From Siphonodentalium dalli (taxonomy: Eukaryota; Mollusca; Scaphopoda; Gadilida; Siphonodentaliidae): a DNA stretch of 64,000 nt. A program made the translations under genes and the position numbers. Every line of letters begins with the position of its first letter. Position 1 is the first letter of the stretch. This document shows, piece by piece, positions 48,016 through 59,395 of this stretch. Below the pieces are notes generated by a model that was not told the DNA's origin, did not search any database, and was given only the letters and a program-made list of their open reading frames with translations. The stretch lies in NCBI GenBank assembly GCA_032622095.1, contig CP136069.1, forward strand, positions 124,239,950 to 124,303,949, written 5' to 3'.

Positions 48016-48514
48016 ATATACGTCCTATTTTAGAATATGCTTCTCCTGTTTGGGACAATTGTACTAATGGCGAAAGCAATATGAGGCAGCGAGAATAGTA
48101 ACTGGAGCAACAAAAAGCTGCAGTAATGAAAACCTCATAAAGGAAACTGGATGGGAAAAATTGTCAGAACGTCGGAAAATCTCCAAATTATGCCAATTCT
48201 ACAAAATGTTCTATAAAATGACACCCTCATATCTATATACCTTAGTTCCGAGATCAACAGAGAATATGCACCGATATCCACTGAGAAAGCATCACCTAAC
48301 TAACCCTTCTTGTGATACTGCGTCATACGAAAAGTGTGAAACATTATGTGACTTTAAGTCGGCGATAGGAAGCACGGATAATAACCGTAGAGAACCTTAT
48401 ATTTACCACTATTATTATTACTCACGCCCAGCGCAAATACATCACTGCAGATTGCGACTTGGTTGTAGTTTTCTTAATAAAGACCTGTGTGAAAAATTTC
48501 TCAGATCAAGTCCT
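48015..48514 (+). pseudogene. LINE ORF2 fragment, left of the 2.18-kb insert
   Basis: From about 48020: RPILEYASPVWDNC in one frame, then (48161 on) SERRKISKLCQFYKMFYKMT and further to HHCRLRLGCSFLNKDLCEKF. It ends in AGATCAAGTCCT just before the insert. The reading resumes on the other side of the insert (50695) with CCVCGSDE, in register with the uninterrupted LINE at 1-384 (HCRLR ... SPACSCG). The 5' part (reverse transcriptase core) is missing; one frame change is present upstream of 48161. Confidence 0.75.
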
Positions 48515-48515
48515 C

Positions 48516-50697
48516 ATTACGCCACCGTAGTGTGGTGTTTATTGCTTTTGGTTTTTTTGTATCGCATGGGCGATCGATAATTCACTGGGTGATTGTACAT
48601 TCGGCAAACCTCGTCAGATTCCGTCACCGTTTCATCGTACCGATAATTACGAGAGTACAACTAAGATTGGCACATGTGTTTACGTCACCGGTGTAATTGT
48701 GGGGACATGCTTCTATTATGAAGGTTTGCTATCCCGAAGGTCCGCTATTCCGAAGGTTCTCTATTCCGAAGGTTTTTGTTATTTTTAGGTTAATTCTATA
48801 TTTTAAAGTATTGAGACTAATTTGAGAGGGTTCATTTTCACAAAGATTCTTTATATGGAGTGTGCGCTCACATCCGAACTGATCATGCGCGCGCACCGAT
48901 ACAGATACAGGAGGAAATAACTTAACTTAGAACATTAAATGTGATTTTGTTTTGTTTTCGCTGGTTTTCTTGAGATTTTATGTCGTTACGTGGGCCCATA
49001 CCTTTGAATTCTTGGCATATACTATGAATGTTGTGGTATATATGGACCCTCCCGCATTGGGACATGACATAGGTTCAGTTGACTTAAGTGGTGTTCTGTG
49101 TGTGCTCCAATTTGGAGTTCATTATTTTAAGGGCCAAGTTTAGAATTTTATGGGTCCATACCTTTGAACTCTGGGCATATAATATGAATATTGGGGGGCA
49201 TGGCTCTATTCCGAAGGTTCACTATCCCGAAGGTCCACTATTCCGAAATTTCTCTGAATGTTCGCTATTCCGAAGGTTCACCAATCCGAAGGTTCGTTAT
49301 TCCGAAGGTTCTGTGTTCCAAAGATTTTTTTTATTTTAAGGTTAATTCTATATTCTAAAGTAACGAGAGGGTTCATTATCACGAAGATTCTTTTTATGAA
49401 GGAAATAACGTAAAACATTAAATGTGATTTTGTTTTGTTTTCGAGGGTTTTCTTGAGTTTAATGTCATTACGTATGACCTTATTTCTCATTACATATTCA
49501 CGCCAAGGAGCCCACACAATTGCTATGTTACGATGCGATTTAATGTGATTATGTGTGACCTAATATCTCAATAATCTGAGGCAAGAGTACGCCTGCTAAA
49601 GGCGAATTATAACAGTTGGGGGTATAACGCTCAATAAATACTGGAGGCTATAACAAACTGCGCAGTAGAATATCGCTGAATGGACGAGTATGAGATGAGC
49701 CTAAATGCAATTGTGACTTTGTTTAAAGGCCCACTTAATTTTCGAGTCATTAATTTTTTATAGTATATACGGTTTTAATAACAATTTATGCCATAAAATT
49801 TGAATAAACTACTATAATTCATCACCATTTGAAAGGCAGAATACTTCTATCTCCTAGTTTGAAACACCTTCAAAATACCGCGTCGTATATCTAGCAATTA
49901 GCAACCAACATGTCCTCCTCGGCTTTCCATAGATTTCAACGTAATTTGATACCTATGGGTATTTGTGTCCGGGAAGTGTTTTGAACGGGTCAAATCGTGA
50001 CCCCGACCTGACCTTGACCTTTATAACTGTCAATGCAAGGTCAATTTGGGTAAAACGGACAAATTTCGGCGAAATTTGATACCTAGGGATACTTTGGTCC
50101 GAGGAGAGTTTTGAACGTGTCAAATCGTGACCTCGGCCTGACCTTGACCTTCAATATGGCCAATCAAAGGTCAACTCGGATAAAACGGATAGATTTCGAC
50201 GAAATTTGATACCTATGGGTACTTTTGTCGGGGGGGGGGGGGTGTTTTGGACGGGTCAAATCATGACTCTGACCTTACCTTGACCTTCAAAATTGTTAAT
50301 TAAAGGTCAAGTTGGGTAAAACGGACGGATTTCGACGAAATTTGATACCTATGGGTAGTTTTCTACGGGTGGGGGTGTTTTGGACTGGACAAATCATGAC
50401 CCTGACCTGACCTTGACTTTCGAAATAGTCAATTGAAGGTCAAATCGCACCTTTCACCGGAAAGCAGATGGGAAACAGCCCGGGTGAAGTCGGGCCTATC
50501 AGCTTGTGTAATAAAGAAGACAGTTTGATGAAAGTAATGTATGCCACGAGAAACGGGAAAACTTGAAATATGGAAGTACGCAAATTTCCCGCATAAAATT
50601 TGAAAGCTAGTTTATAGAATAATTGTATTATTATTTATATTTATGGCTAATAATACGATCTTGGTGGCGTTACCATTTCTGACTATGGTTTTCTTGT
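48516..50697. mobile_element. 2.18-kb dispersed element, copy 2, inserted in a LINE within intron 1
   Basis: The same sequence as 7676-9857, shifted by 40840 bp at both ends, with compensating 1-bp indels (an extra C near 50083; the G run here is 13 long, not 14). About a dozen substitutions were counted. It splits the LINE reading between codons. The last few bases shared by the two copies (TTCTTGTT) may partly be flank, so borders are uncertain by up to about 8 bp. Confidence 0.85.
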
Positions 50698-50910
50698 TGT
50701 GTGTGTGGAAGTGATGAAACGGCGAATCATTTCTTATTCCACTGCCCATTATACAGTAGACAAAGAAACGAATGTCTTTCTGGTAGTTTGGAAAGAACAA
50801 CCATTGAGAGCGCACTGAACGGCACGATTTCAAATAGTCTGAGCGAAAATATTTTTACATTTAAAACAGTCCAGAAATTCATAATCATGACAGAACGCTT
50901 TTCGAGCTAA
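50695..50910 (+). pseudogene. LINE ORF2 C-terminal end, right of the 2.18-kb insert
   Basis: Continues the LINE of 48015-48514: CCVCGSDETANHFLFHCPLY, then SRQRNE, ending in MTERFSS and TAA at 50908-50910. It is collinear with the C-terminus at 1-384 (YFFMCPLYQRERSE ... ATKRFDP), so the two are the same family. Typical AT-rich LINE 3' sequence follows. Confidence 0.75.
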
Positions 50911-51134
50911 CATATAAACAGATTATATGACACTGCCCAATAATAATTACATTAAGTAAATATCTAATATATGGAAATATTGAAATAGCTGATGACCGAT
51001 ACGACATGTGACACACAAATGTTGTATATATGCTTGTGTCTGTATTGCTCTTACGAACCCATTCTATGAAACCCATACTATAATATATTAGACATGGTGT
51101 AAACATTTAGTACATGAATATACCAATTCATTAC

Positions 51135-51306
51135 CTGTCTCCGACAACTCCACGACGGGACGCGACTCGAGTAATGCAAGCATAATATTGCTTGCTTTGT
51201 CGCACCATTTTATATTATGTCCACCGATGATAAGGTCACTTGTGGAGACGGCATATATAAGCCATATAGGCTTACAGCCGAATCCACTCCCATACACAAG
51301 GAACAT
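51135..51306 (-). CDS. Glycine-zipper membrane protein, exon 1 (C19orf12-like)
   Basis: Minus-strand first coding exon: ATG at 51306-51304 in a TTACCATGT context, 57 whole codons, donor GAGACAG/GTAATG (intron from 51134). It reads MFLVYGSGFGCKPIWLIYAV at the start and SNIMLALLESRPVVELSET at the end. Exons 2 and 3 join in phase, giving 173 residues: an N-terminal stretch, a long glycine/alanine zipper spanning exons 2-3, an amphipathic charged region, and a C-terminal hydrophobic segment. This order (a short IMxLL helix, glycine zipper, charged helix, hydrophobic end) and the length resemble C19orf12-family proteins, which associate with mitochondria, ER and lipid droplets in animals. The resemblance is one of layout, not verified by alignment. 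The true start could lie further upstream or in another exon. A MITE lies about 200 bp upstream. Confidence 0.6.
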
Positions 51307-51500
51307 GGTAACATGAATTACCAATATATTATATTGTATCAAATTATTATTGGGAATAAATATTATTAAACCAAATATACCTCCGACTCGAGCATATTTT
51401 CTTGTTCAATGGAACTCTACACAGTCGCCTGTTGACCCGGATAAAAACTTCCACCCATATTGTACAGCAATAATATCCTCCTCGATATTCACATGCCCAG

Positions 51501-52013
51501 CGTTAAAGTTACGGTTGGCCTTGGCGGTGGGTATCCTGTGAAAATATTTCCACCCGTCAAATACCGCCACAAACAGAAAGAACATCAAAATTTAGACAGA
51601 CTTTATCCGTATACAAATAAGAAATATCACATAAACAGTATGTTATTGTCATATGTTTGACCATTGTTATGTAAACAAAAGCATAAAAAGTTACTTTTCT
51701 TGTGTTTGTTTATATTATGATGGTAAACATAAAGAGCGTTCTTGTTGGTGAATTCCTGATATGGGACGAATAAAGAGCGTTTATGCCATTTGTGTGTGAT
51801 CAGCCAGTAGCATTGTGCTGTGTTCTGTAACACAATCAGGCTCTTGCTTAGGTCAAATATAGTAGAATATAGTAGGTCTTTATGATAGCATGCTATGTAC
51901 GCGATGGTCATGGTATATATGAACGAAACTGTATGCGTTTTAATGTTTTTCTGTTTACGGTGTTTGGAAAAATATGAATATTTTTGACAATTAAGGCCAA
52001 CCGTACCTTTAAG
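51501..52013. mobile_element. Unfilled copy of the 7440 MITE family
   Basis: Ends TTAAAGTTACGGTTGGCCTT and its complement AAGGCCAACCGTACCTTTAA. Inside: TTGGCGGTGGGTAT, CACCCGTCAAATACCGCCAC, CATAAACAGTATGTTATTGTC, TTATGTAAACAAAAGCA and CTGATATGGGACGAATAAAG, all shared with the two sides of the 7440-10145 element but without the 2.18-kb insert. It lies just upstream of the glycine-zipper gene's first coding exon. Confidence 0.75.
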
Positions 52014-52287
52014 CGTGAAAGTGGGTCACCGACGAAAACCAGACATAATCAACTCGAGGGTTGAAGCTCGGAATGAACTCGTACATTAATGTGTGTGATT
52101 TACCTTGATTTCTCGAGCGATTATAAACGATATTGAATTATGGATTATATCACTTTAACTAGCGCGTTATGTATTCATACGCCCTATCGAAATGTATGCG
52201 TCATGCTGTGCCATGGTAGGCTTACGTGTATAACAGCGATAATATTCGGATTTCTGGTAAATCAGATGTTTATAGTGGAACTTAATA

Positions 52288-52456
52288 AACGGAATAATTA
52301 CTTGATTGAACTGGTGATGTGAAATAATTCATTCGAGACTGGGACTATTTTGTAAAACACACGAGCGCGATACGCTCTCGCGTGTTTCTACAAAATCCCT
52401 GCCTCTCATGAATTATCTCATGTCACCAGTTCAATCAAGTAATTACTCCGTATTAT
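52288..52456. mobile_element. Long hairpin (MITE-like)
   Basis: Arms: GGAATAATTACTTGATTGAA, CTGGTGATGTGAAATAATTC and CACGAGCG..., mirrored to CCAGTTCAATCAAGTAATTA and CTCCGTATTA. Centre near AGCGCGATACGCTC. Architecture like 2093-2254, 58787-58937 and 62742-62883. Confidence 0.8.
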
Positions 52457-53204
52457 AATAGTTGAATTCAGGATGTTCCTGACCTGTTTACAGCAACGCT
52501 TCAAACAACATAAACAGCTGATTAGACCGTGTAATGTTCTAAAATAGCTAAAGTACGTTCATGGAGAAAATTGGGGAGAAACAAAATCTCCTATAAGAAC
52601 TCATGTTGACATGGTGGGGTCACTGTTTTATCCTGTACCCAATGAACAGTATACAGCCCGTTAATGGAAGAGATGTGCGATCTTTAACGCGACATCCAGC
52701 AACATATTATGCATAAATGCACGACATACATGCATTGTGTGAATTTGTACATGCGCACTTACCCCAAATGTCCGATAATGAGAGTTTTCCCACAGAACGT
52801 TATATCAAATAATATAGAACTATATGTACAGTAACACAATTTAGTAAAAAATGTAACAGTATCTCTACCGTGGACCTTGTTCACCAGATACGTTTATTTT
52901 CAAGGAAAGTGCATTTCCTTTTCCGCGAAATTGATCCTGATACCTAGATGCTATCACTGTGTAAATAATATCAAATAGGCCAACTTGCGATTAATTAGAG
53001 CATGTTTGCTTTTATACACCGAGCCCCATGTATGTTACTTTAATTGCACGTTGGTGTTTTGGTAGGTTGCGCGGGAGGGTTTAAGAACAGCGTATTAATA
53101 GGTCCTGTCTACAGTTCAACAAGCGATAAGTAGGTCAATCAACCGTATACAGTCAGTTGTTTAATAGCAAAGTAGTTCTTATCCATCCGCGCAGAATTTC
53201 TCGA
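52457..53204. other. Unassigned DNA
   Basis: No gene or repeat recognised in about 750 bp. Confidence 0.35.
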
Positions 53205-53487
53205 TATGTGACCCGCCATATCAAATCCAGTCGTAAGTCGGGATTTTGTTTACACTGTGCCAATGCATTCTCTTATATATGCAAGTCGACCTTAGGTCGC
53301 CTCGCATATATAAGAGAATGCATTGGCCTAACAATTTTTTATCATTTTTTTAAAATAAATGTTTCTTACAATTTTTAGGACATAAAATAAAAAACATCCA
53401 TTACCCTGCAGGGAGCCCCACACATATATATAAGCATACAGAAGGGTGTCGTCTGCTCATGTTTGTCTGGGGCTCTGTGTGGGTGAA
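53205..53487. mobile_element. GTGACCCGCC element, truncated, with one hairpin
   Basis: Starts TATGTGACCCGCCATATCAA and continues with CCAGTCGTAAGTCGGGATTT, then the hairpin 53258-53328 (CCAATGCATTCTCTTATATA arm), then CATCCATTACCCTGCAGGGA, GAGCCCCACACATATATAT and GTTTGTCTGGGGCTCTGTGT. All of this is present in reverse order in the full copy at 63510-63978. The second half, with the second hairpin and the other inverted end, is missing. Confidence 0.75.
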
Positions 53488-53782
53488 GTAGTGCAGTTTT
53501 AAATTCTATTATATACATGTATCATTTTATTATGCTGTCCTTCATTGTTGGTGGTTTAACTTAATTTATATGGTTGTTGTCCTATTAGATATTGGTTTCT
53601 TGTCTATTTTTGTGTTATGCGCCCTCAAGAGTATTGTTTGTCAGTTCGCGCTTTGATTTGCAACAGGGGCGATTTTGGCACATGACTCAAATTAATTATG
53701 TGATTAATTGTTTGATTGAGTTTGAAGATCATGTTGTTGCGAAGTAAAGTTTCACTACTCAATCATATTAAATCTTGTCGTA

Positions 53783-54073
53783 ATGATTGATTGATTGATT
53801 GGGGTTTAATGTCGCTTTCAACAACTAAGGCTATATCACGACATTGCCAGTTTTAGTGGTGGAGAAAATCTAGCATTGATTTCAATGGCTGATAAACTTG
53901 TCGACCATGTGCGCCAAACCACCGGCCATCGATAAGTAACTGGTAACTCCGATAACGATTTCGGGTTACAAAGCCCACGATGGAAACATGTGGATTTGAA
54001 CTCTTCTCGCCAACGCTGGAGGGCGAAACGGCTTGGATTTGTACCCCTAACCGATTGAGTCACCGAGACCCCG
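53783..54073 (-). mobile_element. tRNA-derived SINE with (AATC)n tail
   Basis: On the minus strand the head reads GGGGTCTCGGTGACTCAATC then GGTTAGGGG, a tRNA box A-like sequence, and GAGTTCAAATCC (54003-53992), a box B-like sequence. The body follows and ends AGCGACATTAAACCCC, then AATCAATCAATCAATCA. Head, body and simple tail in this order define a SINE; the GCGACATTAAACCCC-AATC end is a style common in mollusc genomes. It would be transcribed by RNA polymerase III and moved by a LINE. The head abuts the 1.18-kb tandem duplication at CCGG. Confidence 0.75.
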
Positions 54074-56448
54074 GTAAATCTTGTCTTATCACTATGACTC
54101 CACTGTGGGGGCTCAGTATATACTATGACTCCACTGTGGGGCTCAGTATATACAGGTATATGATGGTTTTACTTCAGCTACCATGATAAACACCTCAACG
54201 GCTTTTCCTCACTCATCCATGATTAAGTTATGTAGCTTATTTGCTATTGTGTTTGGTGGGTCCTGGTGATGGTGGGGCGAAATGGTGCTGCCAATAATAA
54301 CTACCGTTTTCATTATTGTCATCATTCACAGTATTTGGCTAATCCGAACAATTAGAGGAAAAACAGTGCATGCATGGAGCATTCAAGAATATATATGTCG
54401 CAACAGCCAAAACAGACATTATTATTATACTTTAAAACATATTTGCAGGATTCGTAATCGCAGTTTAAACCTGGGCTAGGTAAACCTCTTGGTTTAAACC
54501 TCCGCCTGACAGCTAAATCCGTGGTTTAAACCCGAGACCGCAAATCTCAGTGACGCATTCGTCATCACTGGTTTATACCTGGTCCAAACAGGCCCATGGT
54601 TTCGCAGTATAGTGTCTCTGGTTCGTGTACCTAATGAATTGCACCTGCCTAATGCGGACCACCGCGTTCTATCGACAGCTCAAATCGATAACCACGACCA
54701 AGAGAATATTCTCATTGGCACTTTATAAGCGAGAAGGTTTCATACATGTAAAGTGTGTAGGGTTAAGTTTTTTGTCAATTGCGATCATTGTTTGCATTTT
54801 ATAACCTTAAACCGACAACTATATCATATAATTTGACGGACCAGCTAATTAAACCCGGTTTAGGGAGGCTATACCTGATATGAGGAAACAGTCTTTTCTG
54901 GATCGTCGTTTAAATGGGTGGATCTGTATATAATATTGCTTGACGGTGTGTCCATAAGGCGAAAGTGGCGGCTTGGTAGAATGTCACAATTGACTCATTA
55001 TCACATTATTGCGCTTATTCACGTTAATTGAGGCGGGTCGTGCATGAAAATAATTATTCTACCGGCCTGTTTGTGGTCCGCCTGGTAACTGGATAATTTA
55101 ATTGCAAGTTCATCTCATCGAATCAGATAGCTACTGAACGACCACAAACGTTCCCGTATACCCAGTTTGGCTGACCCGCCAATGTATGTTTAAAATCGGA
55201 GGTTTAAACTGGACATGACAAATCGGCCAGATATATGTTCTTGAATGTTTTTTACCGGTAAATCTTGTCTTATCACTATGACTCCACTGTGGGGGCTCAG
55301 TATATACTATGACTCCACTGTGGGGCTCAGTATATACAGGTATATGATGGTTTTACTTCAGCTACCATGATAAACACCTCAACGGTTTTTCCTCACTCAT
55401 CCATGATTAAGTTATGTAGCTTATTTGCTATTGTGTTTGGTGGGTCCTGGTGAATTAGCTATGATGATGGTGGGGCGAAATGGTGCTGCCAATAAAAACT
55501 ACCGTTTTCATTATTGTCATCATTCACAGTATTTGGCTAATCCGAACAATTAGAGGAAAAACAGTGCATGCATGGAGCATTCAAGAATATATATGTCGCA
55601 ACAGCCAAAACAGACATTATTACAATACTTTAAAACATATTTGCAGGATTCGTATCGCAGTTTAAACCTGGGCTAGGTAAACCTCTTGGTTTAAACCTCC
55701 GCCTGACAGCTAAATCCGTGGTTTAAACCCGAGACCGCAAATCTCAGTGACGCATTCGTCATCACTGGTTTATACCTGGTCCAAACAGGCCCATGGTTTC
55801 GCAGTATAGTGTCTCTGGTTCGTGTACCTAATGCATTGCACCTGCCTAATGCGGACCACCGCGTTCTACCGACAGCTCAAATCGATAACCACGACCAAGA
55901 GAATATTCTCATTGGCACTTTATAAGCGAGAAGGTCTCATACATGTAAAGTGTGTAGGGTTAAGTTTTTTGTCAATTGCGATCATTGTTTGTATTTTATA
56001 ACCTTAAACCGACAACTATATCATATAATTTGACGGACCAGCTAATTAAACCCGGTTTAGGGAGGCTATACCTGATATGAGGAAACAGTCTTTTCTGGAT
56101 CGTCGTTTAAATGGGTGGATCTGTATATAATATTGCTTGACGGTGTGTCCATAAGGCGAAAGTGGCGGCTTGGTAGAATGTCACAATTGACTCATTATCA
56201 CATTATTGCGCTTATTCACGTTAATTGAGGCGGGTCGTGCATGAAAATAATTATTCTACCGGCCTGTTTGTGGTCCGCCTGGTAACTGGATAATTTAATT
56301 GCAAGTTCATCTCATCGAATCAGCTAGCTACTGAACGACCACAAACGTTCCCGTATACCCAGTTTGGCTGACCCGCCAATGTATGTTTAAAATCGGAGGT
56401 TTAAACTGGACATGACAAATCGGCCAGATATATGTTCTTGAATGTTTT
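54071..56448. repeat. 1.18-kb direct tandem duplication
   Basis: Copy A 54071-55250 and copy B 55255-56448 repeat with a period of 1184 bp and very few differences (for example about 14 extra bases, GAATTAGCTATGAT, near 55453 in copy B). Each copy begins with two tandem ACTATGACTCCACTGTGGGG units and contains repeated GGTTTAAACC palindromes. Each also contains TATTTGGCTAATCCGAACAA (54330; 55527), whose complement follows copy B at about 56470-56494. Parallel ORFs (54282-54479, 55480-55665) differ at their ends and look non-coding. Confidence 0.85.
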
Positions 56449-56487
56449 ATACAGATATTGGCTTTTATTCGAATCGTTCGGATTAGT

Positions 56488-56493
<6 letters not shown>

Positions 56494-56528
<35 letters not shown>

Positions 56529-56552
56529 CTATATATATATATATATATATAA
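56494..56552. repeat. (AT)n microsatellite
   Basis: About 58 bp of alternating A and T with one GC interruption (TAGCTA). It follows the inverted TCGGATTAGTCAAATA motif that mirrors the start region of the 1.18-kb duplication, so it may mark an element end at a TA-rich target. Confidence 0.85.
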
Positions 56553-57498
56553 TGAAAACTAATGAAAGATAGCGGTAGTTGTTCTTTAAAACATCATGTT
56601 AGCTCCATCCACCATCATAAGCAGCAGAATGCATCAACATCATTGCACATTAACAGCTCCACTTAATCAGCGTTCTGACTCTTTGGGACCAGAGGTTATA
56701 GGTCACGAATGTACTATGCGTGGGTGTATTCGAATCAGGCCTGTTCTATGTTCGTGAACGATTTCTCGTGTGATTTCGAGTGTTAGAATTATGTGCCGAT
56801 GCGAATGGAGTTTTCAACACGTTACCGTTGTTAGGAGACAGTGCATGTGTCTGCTGAAATAGTTTAGTTTATCAGCGCTTTGATCTTTAAGACATTTCAA
56901 TTTTACAATTTTGTTTTTTTAGTTTTTATGTTTTTATTTGTTTAGAATGATCTCCTTGTTAGGGTATTACGTCACCAAGTTATGCACACATTCTAACTGT
57001 AATCATGAAGCCCTAACCGCCATAATGGATATGGTTTAAATTTCTTATGTTTGTACCAAACACGTCTCTTCATTATACATGTATATATACAGAGCCACTC
57101 AGTCAACTATATCTGTTGTATAATACAGCCATCTTATATATAAAACCTTCTGACAACTAGGATATATTGACCGAATAGAATAGAAGACCTCTAACGATAT
57201 ATACACTCCGGAAGATAACCACCATATGATAATGGAACCACGTCCATGTCAGACGTCGTCTTGAACGATGAATCAGTAAATAATCTAATTTCTGCATGCC
57301 ATCTTCGTCCTTGGGGAAGTCCTACACAATGTGAAGTCCTATATCTACCACAATAAAACGTCACCACACAAAACGGTCATATAGGGTGGTATTTCATTGA
57401 AATAATACAATAGCTGGATGTCTGGCCATCAGTGAAAAGGTCTAACCAAAAACGAGTTTCAGTGTCGAACAATTTGGTCTGGGATGGGTATGTGGGGA
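56553..57498. other. Unassigned DNA
   Basis: No gene or inverted repeat recognised. A GTCACCAAGTTATGC segment (about 56971) also occurs near 46068, hinting at a further diverged repeat. Confidence 0.35.
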
Positions 57499-57604
57499 TA
57501 CGTGCCCCTGGGAAAACACCATATATACTAATATATACTATACCAGTGACGTAACTGGTATAGTACATATTGGTATATCCGCTATTTTCTCCAGGGGGGC
57601 GTGT
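57499..57604. mobile_element. Hairpin related to 21673-21780
   Basis: CGTGCCCCTGGGAAAACACC and ATATACTATACCAG at left mirror CTGGTATAGTACATATTGGT and TTTTCTCCAGGGGGGCGTG at right. Outer CCCCTGG and inner CCAG...GGTATAG segments are shared with the 21673 element. Confidence 0.7.
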
Positions 57605-58786
57605 ATGAGGAGGGGTACAATTGGAAACTTTACAGGAGTTACATCTCACTAAGCAGGTATTTAGCCGTATTCATGGACATGTGAAAGATGTCCGTCCAGT
57701 ATTAAAGTAAAATTTATTTAAATTTTAGGTTTATTTCGTGAAAATATTTTATATGACTGTACAATCTGATGAAACGAAACACTGATAACAATTTGCTATG
57801 GTACATACATACATAAATACAATAGAATGTCGTACCAAAAAATGGCAAAAAGATAACAAGTAACACTGATATCGCTATATGGAGGTCAAGATCAATACAT
57901 GGAGATGACCATGTAAATGGCAGGCCATGGTCAATATGATTGAGATAGCATCATTGCCTTCATGACCAGGAACCTACGTCACAAAAGTATTCTCTAAACA
58001 TGCTGCCATATGGAACGCGTGCAGTAGCTGAGGAGTTATTATATGTACAAGAGCGAATGGGGTTATGTGCATTTTACAACTATTAAATTGTTGATGCGTT
58101 TTTGATGTTCAAAATCGGGACACAATCCATGCCAATTATACTTGTAAATTTCATTTATAATTATGACTTTTTAACGATTACTGATTTTTGAATTGTGTAT
58201 GTTTGCAGCTCATTCAACTAGTGGGGATATACACAGGGTCGGTCGAACAAAATAGTTCCCACCACATGTCCACCCACCCCCACCGTATGTGCATTTTTTT
58301 TATTATTCCAGACCAACTGGTTTGGGACCCACCCCCAAATGAGAGAATAAATCAGATTATATTAAAAAATTTATAACAGTCTAGTTCTGTCAACAAATGT
58401 CTGTTAGAATATTCCAATATATAAAACAGTGGAATGGTAATGACCTGATCACAAACAAGATAATAAATGGAAAAACAAAACCAATGCCCATTAATTAACA
58501 CTGTTAGCCGACAAGCTGCCTCCAGTTGTATTGCTAACACTGAAATGGTCTTGAGTGATTGAACTACATACAATAAAAGTGAAATCATGTCAGAAAAAGG
58601 CTCAAGAAACCTCTGTCAAAATCCAATTGACGTTGAGGTATGATATGCTGGTATGATATTGCCTACATTATTCCAAGTTTGCTGGTCAATGAAATCCAGG
58701 TGGTATTCAATTTCAATGGACTCTGGGCAGTTCTTTAGTGGTTGCTTTGGCATGGTGGCCACGCATCCTTATTAAATATAAATAGA
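57605..58786. other. Unassigned DNA
   Basis: About 1.2 kb with no recognised gene or repeat; short ORFs lack motifs. Confidence 0.35.
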
Positions 58787-58937
58787 GAGTAATCAAATGG
58801 TTTCGATGATTACGTGAAATAATTCACGAGGGGAGCCGGGACTGGTAAAATCCGAGTGGGCGGAGCGAACGAGGGTGTTATCGATAGGACCGGCTCCCCG
58901 AGTGAATTATGTCATGTAATCATTGGATGATTAGGTA
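58787..58937. mobile_element. Long hairpin (MITE-like)
   Basis: TAATCAAATGGTTTCGATGA and TTACGTGAAATAATTCACGA with GGGGAGCCGG on the left; CCGGCTCCCCGAGTGAATTA and TGTCATGTAATCATTGGATG on the right. Less perfect at the centre than the others. Confidence 0.75.
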
Positions 58938-59395
58938 AACTTGGTGATGCATACACTGCTCTTTATACCCCTAATAGAGGCATAAACATACTATGAAATG
59001 ATGCAGCAGTCAGCACAGTACACGACTAAGTGATATAATTTGAATACATTGATAATTCCTAATTAATCTTTGATAAATAATGTGAATTAGAAAAAAATGC
59101 ATCGCGTGTTTTGTTTTCACTCTCTGTGTCTGGAACATTCTTGCAGACACACCCCCCCCGGCTCACTCATGTACTGGTTTATCCCGTCAGAAGAAAATAA
59201 AACGTTTATAATATGCTTTAAAGAAATTTAAAATCAAAACCGTTTCGGATGAGAGACTTGATTGTTGACGTAGGTGCCTGGTCCTGATCTAAGTGGGAAC
59301 AATACCAATAAACTAACAGCACTGCAAGGAGAGTGGAAGCTCAAATTTAGGCTCAATCAGAGTATACATTGGCCGTAAGCTTTGTCGAAACAGTA
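58938..59395. other. Unassigned DNA
   Basis: Nothing recognised. Confidence 0.3.

Noticed and set aside
53836-54063. 75-codon minus-strand ORF
   Set aside because: It lies entirely within the tRNA-derived SINE.
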